64,000 bases of DNA, taken from Gemmatimonadota bacterium (GTDB taxonomy: Bacteria > Gemmatimonadota > Gemmatimonadetes > Gemmatimonadales > GWC2-71-9). Positions 19,338 to 28,997 of this stretch are shown piece by piece. Both the position numbers and the translations under genes were made by a program. The stretch spans positions 124,001-188,000 of the forward strand of contig JAOTVV010000001.1 of NCBI GenBank assembly GCA_029863245.1, given 5' to 3'. Every line of letters begins with the position of its first letter. The first letter of the stretch is position 1. The notes beneath the pieces are model-generated. The model did no database searches and had not been told where the DNA came from. It saw only the letters and a program-made list of their open reading frames with translations.

Positions 19338-20786
19338 CTACTCGGTCCCTCCCCAGCTCGCCCACGTGCTGGGGAAAACGAGGACGAGCAGGGTGTAGAA
19401 CTCGAGCCGCCCTAGCAGCATCAGGAGCGACAGCACCAGATGGGCAGCACTACCCAGATTTCCGTAGTGAGACGCGGGCCCGACCTCACCCAGCCCGGGG
19501 CCGATGCTGCTCATGGCCGCCAAGGACGCGCTGAGGGCAGTAACCAGATCCTCGCCCATGGCCGCTAGCAGTAGCGTGCCAATCCCGTGGGTCACGACGT
19601 ACAGCGCGAGGAACGCCAGAACGTTGTGCAGCACCTCCGGCCGCACCGCGCGTCCGCCCAGCTTGGTGACCACCACGGCGCGGGGATGCAGCACCTTGCG
19701 GATCTCTCCGGCCACGTGCTTGAGCACGACGCCGGTCCGGACCGACTTGAAGCCTCCTCCGGTGGATCCACCCATCGCACCCATGAACATGAGCCCCAGC
19801 AGGATCACTTGGGCAAACGCGGGCCACAACCCGAAGTCGGCCGTCGCAAACCCGGTAGTGGTGTGGACCGCGGTCACGTTGAACATGGCTTCGCGCGCCG
19901 CGTCCGCGCCCCACCCGCCGCGGGAGACACCGAGTGCGACGAACACCATCGCCCACGCCACCGCCATCGATCCCACGTACCAGCGCCATTCCTCGTCGCG
20001 CACCCACGCGCCGAGCCGCCCGCTCAGCACTCGATAGTGGAGGGTGAAGTTCGTCCCCGCCACGATCATGAACAGCATCGTGACCCATTGCGTCACGGCC
20101 GAAAACGCACCCATGGACGCGGTGCGCGTCGAAAACCCCCCGGTGGCTAGGCAGCTCATGGCGTGGTTCACGGCCTCGAACACGTCCATGTCGAGTAGGA
20201 GGTAGAGCCCGGCGAGCATCGCCGTGAGGAGAGCGTACACGCCCCACAACAGCCGCGCGGTCGATGCGATCCGCGGCCGGAGGCGGTCGCTCGGAATCCC
20301 TGGAGCCTCGGCGTGGAATAGCTGTGCCCCCCCCATGCCGAGAAGCGGGAGGATCGCCACGCCAAGTACGATGATCCCCATACCGCCGAGCCAGTGGCTG
20401 ATGCTGCGCCACAGAAGAATGCTCCGCGGGAGATCTTCGATGATCGGGAAGATGGTGGCACCGGTCGTCGTGAAGCCCGAGACGGACTCGAACACGGCAC
20501 CGGCCACGGTGGGGGCCGTGCCGGTCACGATGAAGGGCACGGCCCCCGCCAGCACGATGGCGATCCATCCCAGACCGACGATCGCCACGCCCTCACGCGG
20601 ATTGATCCGGATCTCCCGGGGGGTGAGGCGCCAGAGGCCGAGGCCGAGCACCGCCGTGCCCAGTGATGCCGCCATCCAGGGCACGAAGAGTCCTTCCCCG
20701 GCGGCGTAGACCGTGGGGAGCAGCATGGCCCCCGCCGTCCACATAAGGAGGGCCCCGATGACATGCAGAACCTCGCGGAGGTTCAC
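19338..20786 (-). CDS. trkH: TrkH family potassium uptake protein
   Basis: SVSGFTTTGATIF, MGAMGGSTGGGFKSVRTGVVLKHV filter repeats. Confidence 0.93.
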   Translation of the reverse strand: MNLREVLHVIGALLMWTAGAMLLPTVYAAGEGLFVPWMAASLGTAVLGLGLWRLTPREIRINPREGVAIVGLGWIAIVLAGAVPFIVTGTAPTVAGAVFESVSGFTTTGATIFPIIEDLPRSILLWRSISHWLGGMGIIVLGVAILPLLGMGGAQLFHAEAPGIPSDRLRPRIASTARLLWGVYALLTAMLAGLYLLLDMDVFEAVNHAMSCLATGGFSTRTASMGAFSAVTQWVTMLFMIVAGTNFTLHYRVLSGRLGAWVRDEEWRWYVGSMAVAWAMVFVALGVSRGGWGADAAREAMFNVTAVHTTTGFATADFGLWPAFAQVILLGLMFMGAMGGSTGGGFKSVRTGVVLKHVAGEIRKVLHPRAVVVTKLGGRAVRPEVLHNVLAFLALYVVTHGIGTLLLAAMGEDLVTALSASLAAMSSIGPGLGEVGPASHYGNLGSAAHLVLSLLMLLGRLEFYTLLVLVFPSTWASWGGTE

Positions 20787-22129
20787 GCCGGGAAGTACTC
20801 GCTGACGGCCTGGGCGGCTTCCGGCAGGGTGAACACGACGACCGAGTCACCGACTTCGATCCTGTCGTGCCCTCGCGGGACGACCACCTCCGTCCCGCGG
20901 ACGATGGCGGCCACAATCGCGCCGGCGGGGATGCCAGCTTCCGCGAGCGACTTCCCGGCGATCGGTGACGCCGGGGAGACCGTGAACGCGATGGCTTCAG
21001 CGTCGCTCCCCTCGAACGTCGCCACCCGGGTCACGCTGCCCCGCCGCACATGACGCAGGATCGCGTTCGCCGCGGACAGCCTGGGGCTCACGGCGGCGTC
21101 GAGGCCGATGTGTCGGGCGAGGGGGATATAGTCCCGCTTATTGACCAGCGTGATGACCTGGCGTGCGCCGGCGCGCTTGGCGACCAGCGAGGACAGGATG
21201 TTGATCTCGTCATGTTCTGTCAGGGCGACGAACCCGTCCGCGCCGCCGACGCCCTCGAGCTCGAGCAGCTCGACGTCCGTGGCGTCGCCGTGCAGCACGA
21301 GCACCTTGTCGAGCTCCTCCGCGAGATCCTGGGCTCGCTGCCGGTCCTCGATCAGCAGGGTCGTCTGCACCCGGTGCTGTTGCAGCAGGTGGGACAGGTA
21401 ATACGCCTCGGTGCTTCCGCCGGTGACCATCACGCGTCGAACCGTGGCAGGCTGATAGCCCACCAACTCCAGTGCCGTCGCCACCTCCCCCGCCTTGGTG
21501 GCCACGAACAGATGGTCACCGACGCGGATCTCCGTGTCGCCTCTGGGCACGATGGTCGCGCCGTCGCGCTCCACCGCGACCGTGAGGATGGGCCGGTCGC
21601 CATGCTCCGCGGCGAGATCGACCAGCCGCCGGCCGGCAACGGGTGCCCCGGGTGCCACCATCAAGCCCAGCAGCTGCACCGCTCCGCCTGCGAACACGGC
21701 CACGTCGGTCGCGGCCGTGGTCTTGAGGAGGCGAACGGTCTCGAGCGCCAGCTCCCGCTCGGGGTTGATCAGCACGTCGACGCCGAATGCCGCCGGTCGC
21801 AGGTTGCGGGCATCGCGATAGAACGTGGGGTTGGACACCCGCGCGACTGTTGTGAGCGCCTCGACCTCCCGCGCACTCATGCACGTGACGAGGTTCACCT
21901 CGTCCACGTTGGTCACGGCGAGCAACAACGCCGCCTTCTGAATGCCGGCTTCCTCCAGGGTGGCCATACTCGTTCCACTTCCCTCGACCACCGCGACGTC
22001 CAGATGATTGGCGACGTATTCGAGACGCCGGGGCTCCACGTCCACGACGACGACGTCGTGCTGGAGTCCGACAAGCCGATCCGCCACGTGGTAGCCGACT
22101 TCCCCCGCACCGACAACGACGACATGCAT
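20783..22129 (-). CDS. trkA: Trk system potassium transporter TrkA (two RCK modules)
   Basis: VVVGAGEVGYHVADRLVGLQHDVVVVDVEPRRLEYV; second Rossmann VMVTGGSTEAYYLSHLLQQ; two TrkA-C domains. Confidence 0.93.
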   Translation of the reverse strand: MHVVVVGAGEVGYHVADRLVGLQHDVVVVDVEPRRLEYVANHLDVAVVEGSGTSMATLEEAGIQKAALLLAVTNVDEVNLVTCMSAREVEALTTVARVSNPTFYRDARNLRPAAFGVDVLINPERELALETVRLLKTTAATDVAVFAGGAVQLLGLMVAPGAPVAGRRLVDLAAEHGDRPILTVAVERDGATIVPRGDTEIRVGDHLFVATKAGEVATALELVGYQPATVRRVMVTGGSTEAYYLSHLLQQHRVQTTLLIEDRQRAQDLAEELDKVLVLHGDATDVELLELEGVGGADGFVALTEHDEINILSSLVAKRAGARQVITLVNKRDYIPLARHIGLDAAVSPRLSAANAILRHVRRGSVTRVATFEGSDAEAIAFTVSPASPIAGKSLAEAGIPAGAIVAAIVRGTEVVVPRGHDRIEVGDSVVVFTLPEAAQAVSEYFPA

Positions 22130-22134
22130 GGAGA

Positions 22135-22803
22135 TCAGCCCCCTGTCCGATCGACGCGAAGGACCTTGGCGATCGTGTCGTCTCGTCCGACCACAATCGC
22201 GAGATCCGACTCCTTGAGTGGCGTGTCCGGGTCCGGGACGGGCTGCAACGTGTCGGTCAGCACGTCATACAACGCGACCACGTTGATGCCGTGTCGCTTG
22301 GGAAGCTCCAGATCACGCAGCGAGTGCCCGATCCACTGATCCGGGATCGCCACCTCCTGCATTGAGTAGCCCCGAGACAGGGGGAGGTAGTCGAAGACCG
22401 CCTTGGAACTGATCCGGTGAGCCAAACGCAGCGCCGCTTGGCGAGCGGGGAATACCGTGTCCGACACTCCGATGGATTCGAACACGCGAGCCGCCTCGTG
22501 GCTCGCGACCTTTACAAAAATCTCCCGCACGTGGAGATCCTTGAGCGCCTGCGCTACCAGGACGCTGGCTGCCAAGTTCTCGCCTGTGCTGAGAATGGCC
22601 GCGTCGACCCCGTCTGCGCCGAGGTCCGCTAGCAAGGCCGGGTCGGTGGCGTCACCCACGATACCTCGCGTCACCATCTCCGCGTGACGGTCGACGACGG
22701 TGGGATTGGCATCGATGCCGATCACTTCGTGGCCCATTTGATACAGCGTCTGCGCCGCCCAAGAACCGAAGTGGCCCAACCCGACGACCAGAAAACGAGA
22801 CAT
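22135..22803 (-). CDS. RCK (TrkA-N/TrkA-C) potassium channel regulator, KtrA-like
   Basis: MSRFLVVGLGHFGSWAAQTLYQMGHEVIGIDANP; single RCK, 220-aa class. Confidence 0.88.
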   Translation of the reverse strand: MSRFLVVGLGHFGSWAAQTLYQMGHEVIGIDANPTVVDRHAEMVTRGIVGDATDPALLADLGADGVDAAILSTGENLAASVLVAQALKDLHVREIFVKVASHEAARVFESIGVSDTVFPARQAALRLAHRISSKAVFDYLPLSRGYSMQEVAIPDQWIGHSLRDLELPKRHGINVVALYDVLTDTLQPVPDPDTPLKESDLAIVVGRDDTIAKVLRVDRTGG

Positions 22804-22841
22804 CCGGGAACCGCCTCCTATCGGACTCGTGGAGCCGAACA

Positions 22842-24239
22842 TCAGCCGACGACAACGTCTTCGAACGCGTGCCGATAATGTGCCCGGCGGCGCTGGGCCG
22901 CAATCGCCATGGACGCCGCGAGTGTCAGCGGGCCAACACGGCCCAGGAACATCAAGAACGTAATGACCAGTTTGCCCGCCGTGGTGAGAGCGGCGGTGAG
23001 ACCCATCGATAGGCCGACGGTTCCGAACGCGCTGGCCGCTTCGAAGGTGGCCCGCACCAGGAGGGTGCGGTCCTGCACGTTCACAGGGAGCTCGGAGATC
23101 ATGAGCACGAACACGGCGGCCGCGAGCACAGCAACCGTTCCCACGGCGAGCCCCGTGGCGAGTGCGACATGCTCGGGTCGCACCGTACGATGGCGGGCCG
23201 AGACCTCGCGTTTGCCTCTGAGATGGGAAACGAACAGGAGCGCCAGAAGCGCCGCTGTGGTGGTCTTGATGCCGCCGGCTGTCGATCCGGGGGACCCCCC
23301 AATGACCATCAAGAGGATCGTGAGCACCACGGACGTATCCGAGATGGTGCCGTAATCCACGGTATTGAAGCCCGCGGTCCGCGCGGTCACCGACATGAAG
23401 GCAGCGTTCAGGGCTCGGGTCACGACGCCCATGCCCCCCAACACATTAGCCGCCTCGAAGACGTAGAACAGCACGGCGCCGCCGACGAGGAGCACCACCG
23501 TGGTCGCCAGCACCAACGTCGTGTGGAGCGACAGCCGGCGCGTGGTGCGCGGGACGACCCGAACCCACACATCGGTCAACACGACGAATCCCAGGCCGCC
23601 CAGAACGATGAGCGCGCTGATCGTCGCCAGGGTCGGCAGGTGCTCTCGAAACCCGACGAGGGATGTCGAGAAGGTCGAAAACCCCGCGTTGCAGAACGCC
23701 GAGATCGCGTGGAACACTGCCGGCCAGACGGCACGCGCCCATCCCATCTCCCCGCCCCACGACAGCCACAGCACCATGGCACCCGCCCCCTCCGCGATGA
23801 AGGTGACGACCACGACGGCGCGCAGCACCGCACGGGGGCTCCCGAACCGGCGGGGCAGGTGTTGCCCAACGGACTGGCCCACGGCCATGGTGGGCCGCCG
23901 CCCGAGCGCCAGGATGATCAGGGTGGCAATCGTCAGAATCCCCAGACCGCCCAACTGGATCAGCCAAGCGATCCAGGCTTGCCCCCACCCAGTGAAGAAC
24001 GTCGCGGTGTCGACCACCACCAGGCCGGTCACGCAGACAGCGCTCGTGGCAGTGAACAGCGCATCGATCACCGAGAGCCGCGGTCCAACGTACAGGCCTG
24101 GAAGCAACAGGAATCCGAGCGTCCCCACGCCAATGAGACCCGCGAACGACAGGGCAAGGAGCTGAACGGCGGGGAGTGTGGCACGCCTCGTCCGACCCTC
24201 CAACTCTGTATCGAAGACCCACCGAAACCGCGGGTGCAC
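22842..24239 (-). CDS. TrkH/KtrB family potassium transporter
   Basis: ATSAVCVTGLVVVDTATFFTGWG, SVTARTAGFNTVDYG, IGGSPGSTAGGIKTTT. Confidence 0.92.
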   Translation of the reverse strand: MHPRFRWVFDTELEGRTRRATLPAVQLLALSFAGLIGVGTLGFLLLPGLYVGPRLSVIDALFTATSAVCVTGLVVVDTATFFTGWGQAWIAWLIQLGGLGILTIATLIILALGRRPTMAVGQSVGQHLPRRFGSPRAVLRAVVVVTFIAEGAGAMVLWLSWGGEMGWARAVWPAVFHAISAFCNAGFSTFSTSLVGFREHLPTLATISALIVLGGLGFVVLTDVWVRVVPRTTRRLSLHTTLVLATTVVLLVGGAVLFYVFEAANVLGGMGVVTRALNAAFMSVTARTAGFNTVDYGTISDTSVVLTILLMVIGGSPGSTAGGIKTTTAALLALLFVSHLRGKREVSARHRTVRPEHVALATGLAVGTVAVLAAAVFVLMISELPVNVQDRTLLVRATFEAASAFGTVGLSMGLTAALTTAGKLVITFLMFLGRVGPLTLAASMAIAAQRRRAHYRHAFEDVVVG

Positions 24240-24251
24240 TGGGTCGGCGTC

Positions 24252-25292
24252 CTACGACGCCAACACCCGGGCGATCGTCCCCCCCGCCCAGGTCACGTCG
24301 TCCGCCGACACGTCGAGGTGGGTGACGGCCCGCAGTCGCGTGGGGCCGAACGGCACGAGCAAGACGCCCTCCACAGCCAGACGGGGCAACACCGCGTCGG
24401 CCGACAGACCGTCGCCGACGAGATCCAACATGACGATGTTCGTTTCCGGAGTGAGCGGACGCACTGCCTGGTGGCCGGCCAGGGCATTCGCCAATGCCAC
24501 GGCGTTCGCGTGATCTTCGGCCAGTCGATCAAGATGGTGCTCGAGAGCGAAGAGCCCAGCAGCACCCAGAATCCCGGATTGTCGCATCGCCCCGCCGAAC
24601 CGCCGCCGTGCCTCGCGCGCCTCGTGGATGAACGCCGCACTGCCGGCGAGACAACTGCCCACCGGACACCCGAGGCCCTTCGACAGCGAGACCATGAGCG
24701 ACGCCGCACCTCGCGCGACCCGCGCCGGCGGCACCGAGAGTGCCGTGGCGGCGTGCCAGAGCCTCGCCCCGTCCAGGTGCAGCGGCACGTCCCGGTCCCG
24801 CGTCAGCGCCACCAGCGCATCCCACACGGCGAGGGGCATCACTTTGCCGCCAGCGGCGTTGTGGGTGTTTTCCGCAGCAACCAGGCTGATACGCGGTACA
24901 TGGGGGGATGCCGGGCGCCAGGCGGCCGTCGCCAGCTCCGCCGTTAGAAGACCATCTGGCGTCGCGACCGGTCGTATCTGCGCACCGGCCAGACCGGCAA
25001 TGCCCGCCATCTCGTACAACACGAGATGGGCATTCGCCTCGAGAAGGACCTCCGTGCCCCGATCGGCGTGGAGCCACACCGCCGTCTGGTTAGCCTGCAC
25101 GCCCGAGGGGAAGAAGAGCGCGGCCTCCATGCCCACGAGGTCGGCAATCCGTTCCTCCAGACGACGGGTCGTGGGATCGCCGTCGAGCACATCGTCACCG
25201 ACCTCCGCCTCGACCATGGCCCGGCGCATGGCTGGCGACGGTCGCGTCACGGTGTCGCTGCGGAGATCGACGACGCGGGGAGCCGGCGTCAT
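24252..25292 (-). CDS. ltaE: Low-specificity L-threonine aldolase
   Basis: VVDLRSDTVTRPSPAMRRAMVEAEVGDDV, HLDGARLWHAA, SLSKGLGCPVGS; ATG at 25292. Confidence 0.9.
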   Translation of the reverse strand: MTPAPRVVDLRSDTVTRPSPAMRRAMVEAEVGDDVLDGDPTTRRLEERIADLVGMEAALFFPSGVQANQTAVWLHADRGTEVLLEANAHLVLYEMAGIAGLAGAQIRPVATPDGLLTAELATAAWRPASPHVPRISLVAAENTHNAAGGKVMPLAVWDALVALTRDRDVPLHLDGARLWHAATALSVPPARVARGAASLMVSLSKGLGCPVGSCLAGSAAFIHEAREARRRFGGAMRQSGILGAAGLFALEHHLDRLAEDHANAVALANALAGHQAVRPLTPETNIVMLDLVGDGLSADAVLPRLAVEGVLLVPFGPTRLRAVTHLDVSADDVTWAGGTIARVLAS

Positions 25293-25320
25293 GTCCCACC
25301 CGCGCCCAGAAGGCCCGCTC

Positions 25321-26184
25321 TCACGCGAGGATCTCCCGCTGCTCCCGTTGGCGCCGCACGAGATCGTACGTCTCAGCCACCTCCGCGCCGACGAGGAACA
25401 CGCACGACATCGCATACACCCAGAGCACGAAGAGCAACACCGCAATGGCGTTGGCGTCCGAGATGAGCTGGTCGATCGTGGCCGTGTTAGAGAGGTAGGC
25501 GCTGTACCCCCGCTTTGCCAGCTCGAACCCCAACGACGCAACGGCCGCAGCGACCACGGCCGTGTCCGGCCGCATGCGTCGGGTGGGGGCGATGGTGTAG
25601 ATCACGTAGAACAAGAGAACCCCGAGCGCATAGGTCGACACGGTCGCCGCGAACCGGCCGAGCCAGGGAACCTGCGCGAACCGGAGCGTGAGGTAGGCGT
25701 TCGCCACCACCAGTACCAGCGTCACGAGCACGAGGTAAAGATCGATCATCTTGCCGCGCAGGTAGGACCGCGTCTCCGACGTGTCGAATACCTCGTTCAG
25801 CGCGGCACGGGTGCCGCTGAAGAACCTGGTTGCCAGCACGAGAAACAGCGGGATACCGAACACCGACAGCTGGGCGCGGCTGTCGATCACCGACGTCAGG
25901 ATGCCCTCGGCCCGGCGGATGGGCCCCTCGGCGGCGCTGGATGAACGGGGCAGCAGGCGATCCAGCAGGGCAGTGAGGTCCTGCATCGCCGGATCCCCGG
26001 TCGAGTGCAGGACCTGCCCAAGCACCGCCAACAACAGCAGAATCAACGGGAGCGACGCCAACAGTGCGTCGAACGTCATGGCGCTCGCCAGGAAGAGTAC
26101 CTTGTCATCGTAGGCACCCCAGGTCACCCGGCGCACAAAGCCCAGCGGCGACGATGCCCACCCCCGACGCCGTGCGGACGGCAC
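25321..26184 (-). CDS. YihY/BrkB family inner-membrane protein
   Basis: KVLFLASAMTFDALLASLPLILLLLAVLGQ, YTIAPTRRMRPDTAVVAAAVASLGFELAKRGYSAYL. Confidence 0.88.
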   Translation of the reverse strand: MPSARRRGWASSPLGFVRRVTWGAYDDKVLFLASAMTFDALLASLPLILLLLAVLGQVLHSTGDPAMQDLTALLDRLLPRSSSAAEGPIRRAEGILTSVIDSRAQLSVFGIPLFLVLATRFFSGTRAALNEVFDTSETRSYLRGKMIDLYLVLVTLVLVVANAYLTLRFAQVPWLGRFAATVSTYALGVLLFYVIYTIAPTRRMRPDTAVVAAAVASLGFELAKRGYSAYLSNTATIDQLISDANAIAVLLFVLWVYAMSCVFLVGAEVAETYDLVRRQREQREILA

Positions 26185-26204
26185 GACTCGTTCCGTCTCT
26201 CAGC

Positions 26205-26615
26205 TCAGGTCGTCTCGTCCTCTTCCCCGCGCGCCGCGCGCGCTTCCTGCAGGCGCCGCTCCAGCTCGTCGCGCGCCGTGTGAACGGCAGCTCGGCCGGC
26301 ATCGACGGCATCGTGCGCTCCGGCTCGCTTCTCGCGAAACGTCCGACGCGCGGACTCGACGCCCTGCTCCATGCGCTCCTTGGCGCGATCATAGCCGTCA
26401 CCGAGCCGATCCTGCAGCTCCTCAGCCTTGGCCTGAGCGTCGTCGCGGAGTTTGAGCCCGCGGGTCCGCAACACTTCCCGTGTCTCTTCGCCACTCTGCG
26501 GCGCGAGGAGCAGCGCTGCTCCCGCCCCGATCAACAACCCGAGGAAGAACCCACCCAATCCACCACTGGATTTCTCGATGATGATCACCGGCTTGTCATC
26601 CCTCACATGGGGCAT
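26205..26615 (-). CDS. YtxH domain-containing protein
   Basis: GFFLGLLIGAGAALLLAPQSGEETREVLRTRG TM plus charged helix. Confidence 0.8.
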   Translation of the reverse strand: MPHVRDDKPVIIIEKSSGGLGGFFLGLLIGAGAALLLAPQSGEETREVLRTRGLKLRDDAQAKAEELQDRLGDGYDRAKERMEQGVESARRTFREKRAGAHDAVDAGRAAVHTARDELERRLQEARAARGEEDETT

Positions 26616-26676
26616 GCTGATCTCCCTCCCTTCCGTCCCCTCTCTCGGGAACCACTGAAGGCGGACAGAGATATGA

Positions 26677-26712
26677 ACCGCTCAGAACACGAGCCATGCG
26701 ACGCTGAGCGGT
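26677..26712. other. Inverted repeat ACCGCTCAG-(18 nt)-CTGAGCGGT
   Basis: Perfect 9-bp arms in the intergenic gap downstream of the MBL gene; terminator or structured RNA possible. Confidence 0.45.
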
Positions 26713-26799
26713 CCGTGAAAAATGCCCTCGATCCCCGAGTCGAATCGAGCGGCGCTACGTGCTTGTGCCCCTTGAAATTACCATCCCGCGAGATCGCCG

Positions 26800-27576
26800 T
26801 CAAAACGGAACGACGAGCCCATCATAGGCCGGTGCGATCCCCTCCGGCAACCGCGTTTCGAGCCAGGCATGCGCATAGCGGTGCGTCAGATGAGTGATGA
26901 ACGTCCGGCGGGCACCGACCCGACGCGCGACCTCGACTGCCTCGTCGAACGACAGATGCGTCGGGTGTGGGCGTTCGAAGAGCGCGTTGATGACCAGCAC
27001 GTCGACCCCCTCGAGCGCGGAGTACGCCGCGTCGCTCACCATTTTGACATCGGTGAGGTAGGCGGCGCGACCGACTCGGTACCCGTAGACGCGCGAACCT
27101 CCGTGATCGAGCTCGACGGGCAGCACGGACACGGCATCCACCTGCACCGCCTGGAGCGGTGCGATGCCGATCGGCCGCAACTCCGGCTTGTTGGTGCCGG
27201 GCGTCGGCTCCACGGACGGGTCGAAGATGTACGAGAAGCGCCGCGCCAGCTCAGCGAGCGTGTCCGGTGGGCCGTAGACCGCCAACGGACCCCGACGGAC
27301 CGACATCGCCCGAAGGTCGTCGATCCCGGCGACGTGATCGGCATGCTCGTGCGTGTAGAACACGGCGTCCACCCCGGCGATGCCGGCGCCGACCAGCTGC
27401 AACCGCAACTCCGGCGGTGTATCGACCAGCAGGCGCACCCCACGCGTCTCGATCACGGCCGCTGTGCGGGTCCGCCGGTCCCGCGGATCGTCGGATCGGC
27501 ACACCGCACAGTCGCATCCGACCACGGGCACGCCGAACGACGTGCCCGATCCGAGAATCACCATCCGTCCGCTCAA
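26800..27576 (-). CDS. MBL-fold metallo-hydrolase, PhnP/phosphoribosyl cyclic phosphodiesterase-like
   Basis: LGSGTSFGVPVVGCDCAVCRSDDPRDRRTRTAAVIE, FYTHEHADHVAGIDDLR, HLSFDEAVEVARRVGA. Confidence 0.88.
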   Translation of the reverse strand: MSGRMVILGSGTSFGVPVVGCDCAVCRSDDPRDRRTRTAAVIETRGVRLLVDTPPELRLQLVGAGIAGVDAVFYTHEHADHVAGIDDLRAMSVRRGPLAVYGPPDTLAELARRFSYIFDPSVEPTPGTNKPELRPIGIAPLQAVQVDAVSVLPVELDHGGSRVYGYRVGRAAYLTDVKMVSDAAYSALEGVDVLVINALFERPHPTHLSFDEAVEVARRVGARRTFITHLTHRYAHAWLETRLPEGIAPAYDGLVVPF

Positions 27577-28997
27577 ATCGTCTCCACCTTGAGCAGGTTG
27601 GTGGTCCCCGGCACGTGGAACGGCACTCCGGCCGTGACGACGATGCGATCCCCTTCCCGCACCACCCCGCGAGCGAGGAGTGCGTCCCGCGCTTTGCCCA
27701 ACATCGTCTCGTAGGTCGGCGCATCCTCCACTCGGGTCGGCATCACGCCCCAGACCAGCGCCAATCGTCGGCAGGTCTCAATATCGGTGGAGAGGCCGAC
27801 AATCGGGATCGTCGGACGATGGGCAGCGATCTTGCGTGCCGTGAAGCCGCTCTTCGTGAAACAGACGATCCGCGGGACCTCGAGGGTCTCGGCCGCCACC
27901 ACCGTCGCGTACGCAATGGCATCGTCCACCGTCGGCGTCTCGCCCTCGGTCAGCACCCCGCGCCGACGGCGGCTGCCGCCGGTGGCGACGGTGCGCTCCA
28001 CCTCCACGATGATCCTGGCCATGGCCTCGACGGCTTCGACCGGATACTCGCCAACCGCCGTTTCGGCGGACAGCATCACGGCATCCGTCCCGTCGAGAAT
28101 GGCGTTGGCCACGTCGGACGCCTCCGCCCGGGTCGGTCGGGGACTGTGAACCATCGACTCCAGCATCTGGGTTGCCGTAATGGCCGGTCGCGCGTGGCGG
28201 TTCGCTTCCGCGATCAAAAGCTTCTGGGTGAGGGGGACCTTCTCGAACGGCAGCTCGACACCAAGATCGCCGCGTGCGACCATGAGGGCGTCCGCGGCAT
28301 GGACGATCCGATCGAGGTCGTTGAGAGCGGCGGCCATCTCGATCTTGGCGACGAGGCCAACCGTGGGCGGCACGAGGGCGCGAACCATCGATACGTCCTC
28401 GGCACGGCGGACGAACGAGACCCCGATGTAGTCGGCCCCATGATCCACCGCCACGGCCAGATGGCCCCGATCGCTCTCCGTGAGTGCCGGCGCACTCACG
28501 AAGATCCCGGGGAGATTCATGCCCTTGTGACTCCGGAGTACTCCCCCTTGCCGCACCTCACCGTGGACGCGGGGACCGTCGACCGCGACGATCTCGACCG
28601 ATAAGAGCCCGTCATCGAGCAACAGGGTCTTCCCGACTTCGACATCCTTGGCGAGCGCGGCGTATGTCGTGGGAATCTCGCCGGGACGGGCGCTCCCCTC
28701 CGGGGCAAACACCACGCGGTCATCACGATCGAGATCGAGCGGCCGGTCGAGGGTGCCGACGCGAATGCGCGGACCCTGGAGATCGACCAGCACCGCTACG
28801 TGCCGATCGAGGTCGGCTGAAACACGACGCACCCGATCGATCCACTCTCCCCAGGTCGCGGGGTCACCGTGCGAGCTGTTGATGCGGACGACGTCGACGC
28901 CCGCCCGCATCAACCGGCTCAACACGGATTGGTCGGCTGACGCGGGCCCGAGTGTAGCGACCACCTTCGTGCGCCGGAACGGAGCCACGGAACTCAT
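27573..28997 (-). CDS. pyk: Pyruvate kinase
   Basis: RRTKVVATLGPAS, DLQGPRIRVG, KIEMAAALNDLDRIVHAADALMVARGDLGVELPFEKVPLTQK, ATQMLESMVHSPRPTRAEASDVANAILDGTDAVMLSAETAVG. Confidence 0.96.
   Translation of the reverse strand: MSSVAPFRRTKVVATLGPASADQSVLSRLMRAGVDVVRINSSHGDPATWGEWIDRVRRVSADLDRHVAVLVDLQGPRIRVGTLDRPLDLDRDDRVVFAPEGSARPGEIPTTYAALAKDVEVGKTLLLDDGLLSVEIVAVDGPRVHGEVRQGGVLRSHKGMNLPGIFVSAPALTESDRGHLAVAVDHGADYIGVSFVRRAEDVSMVRALVPPTVGLVAKIEMAAALNDLDRIVHAADALMVARGDLGVELPFEKVPLTQKLLIAEANRHARPAITATQMLESMVHSPRPTRAEASDVANAILDGTDAVMLSAETAVGEYPVEAVEAMARIIVEVERTVATGGSRRRRGVLTEGETPTVDDAIAYATVVAAETLEVPRIVCFTKSGFTARKIAAHRPTIPIVGLSTDIETCRRLALVWGVMPTRVEDAPTYETMLGKARDALLARGVVREGDRIVVTAGVPFHVPGTTNLLKVETI

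Noticed and set aside
23169-24947. 592-aa + strand ORF across the KtrB and threonine aldolase genes
   Set aside because: Runs antisense through two well-supported genes, with low-complexity H/R/Q/P composition and no domain
27159-28604. 481-aa + strand ORF opposite the MBL and pyk genes
   Set aside because: Antisense shadow ORF; R/H/P-rich with no recognisable motif
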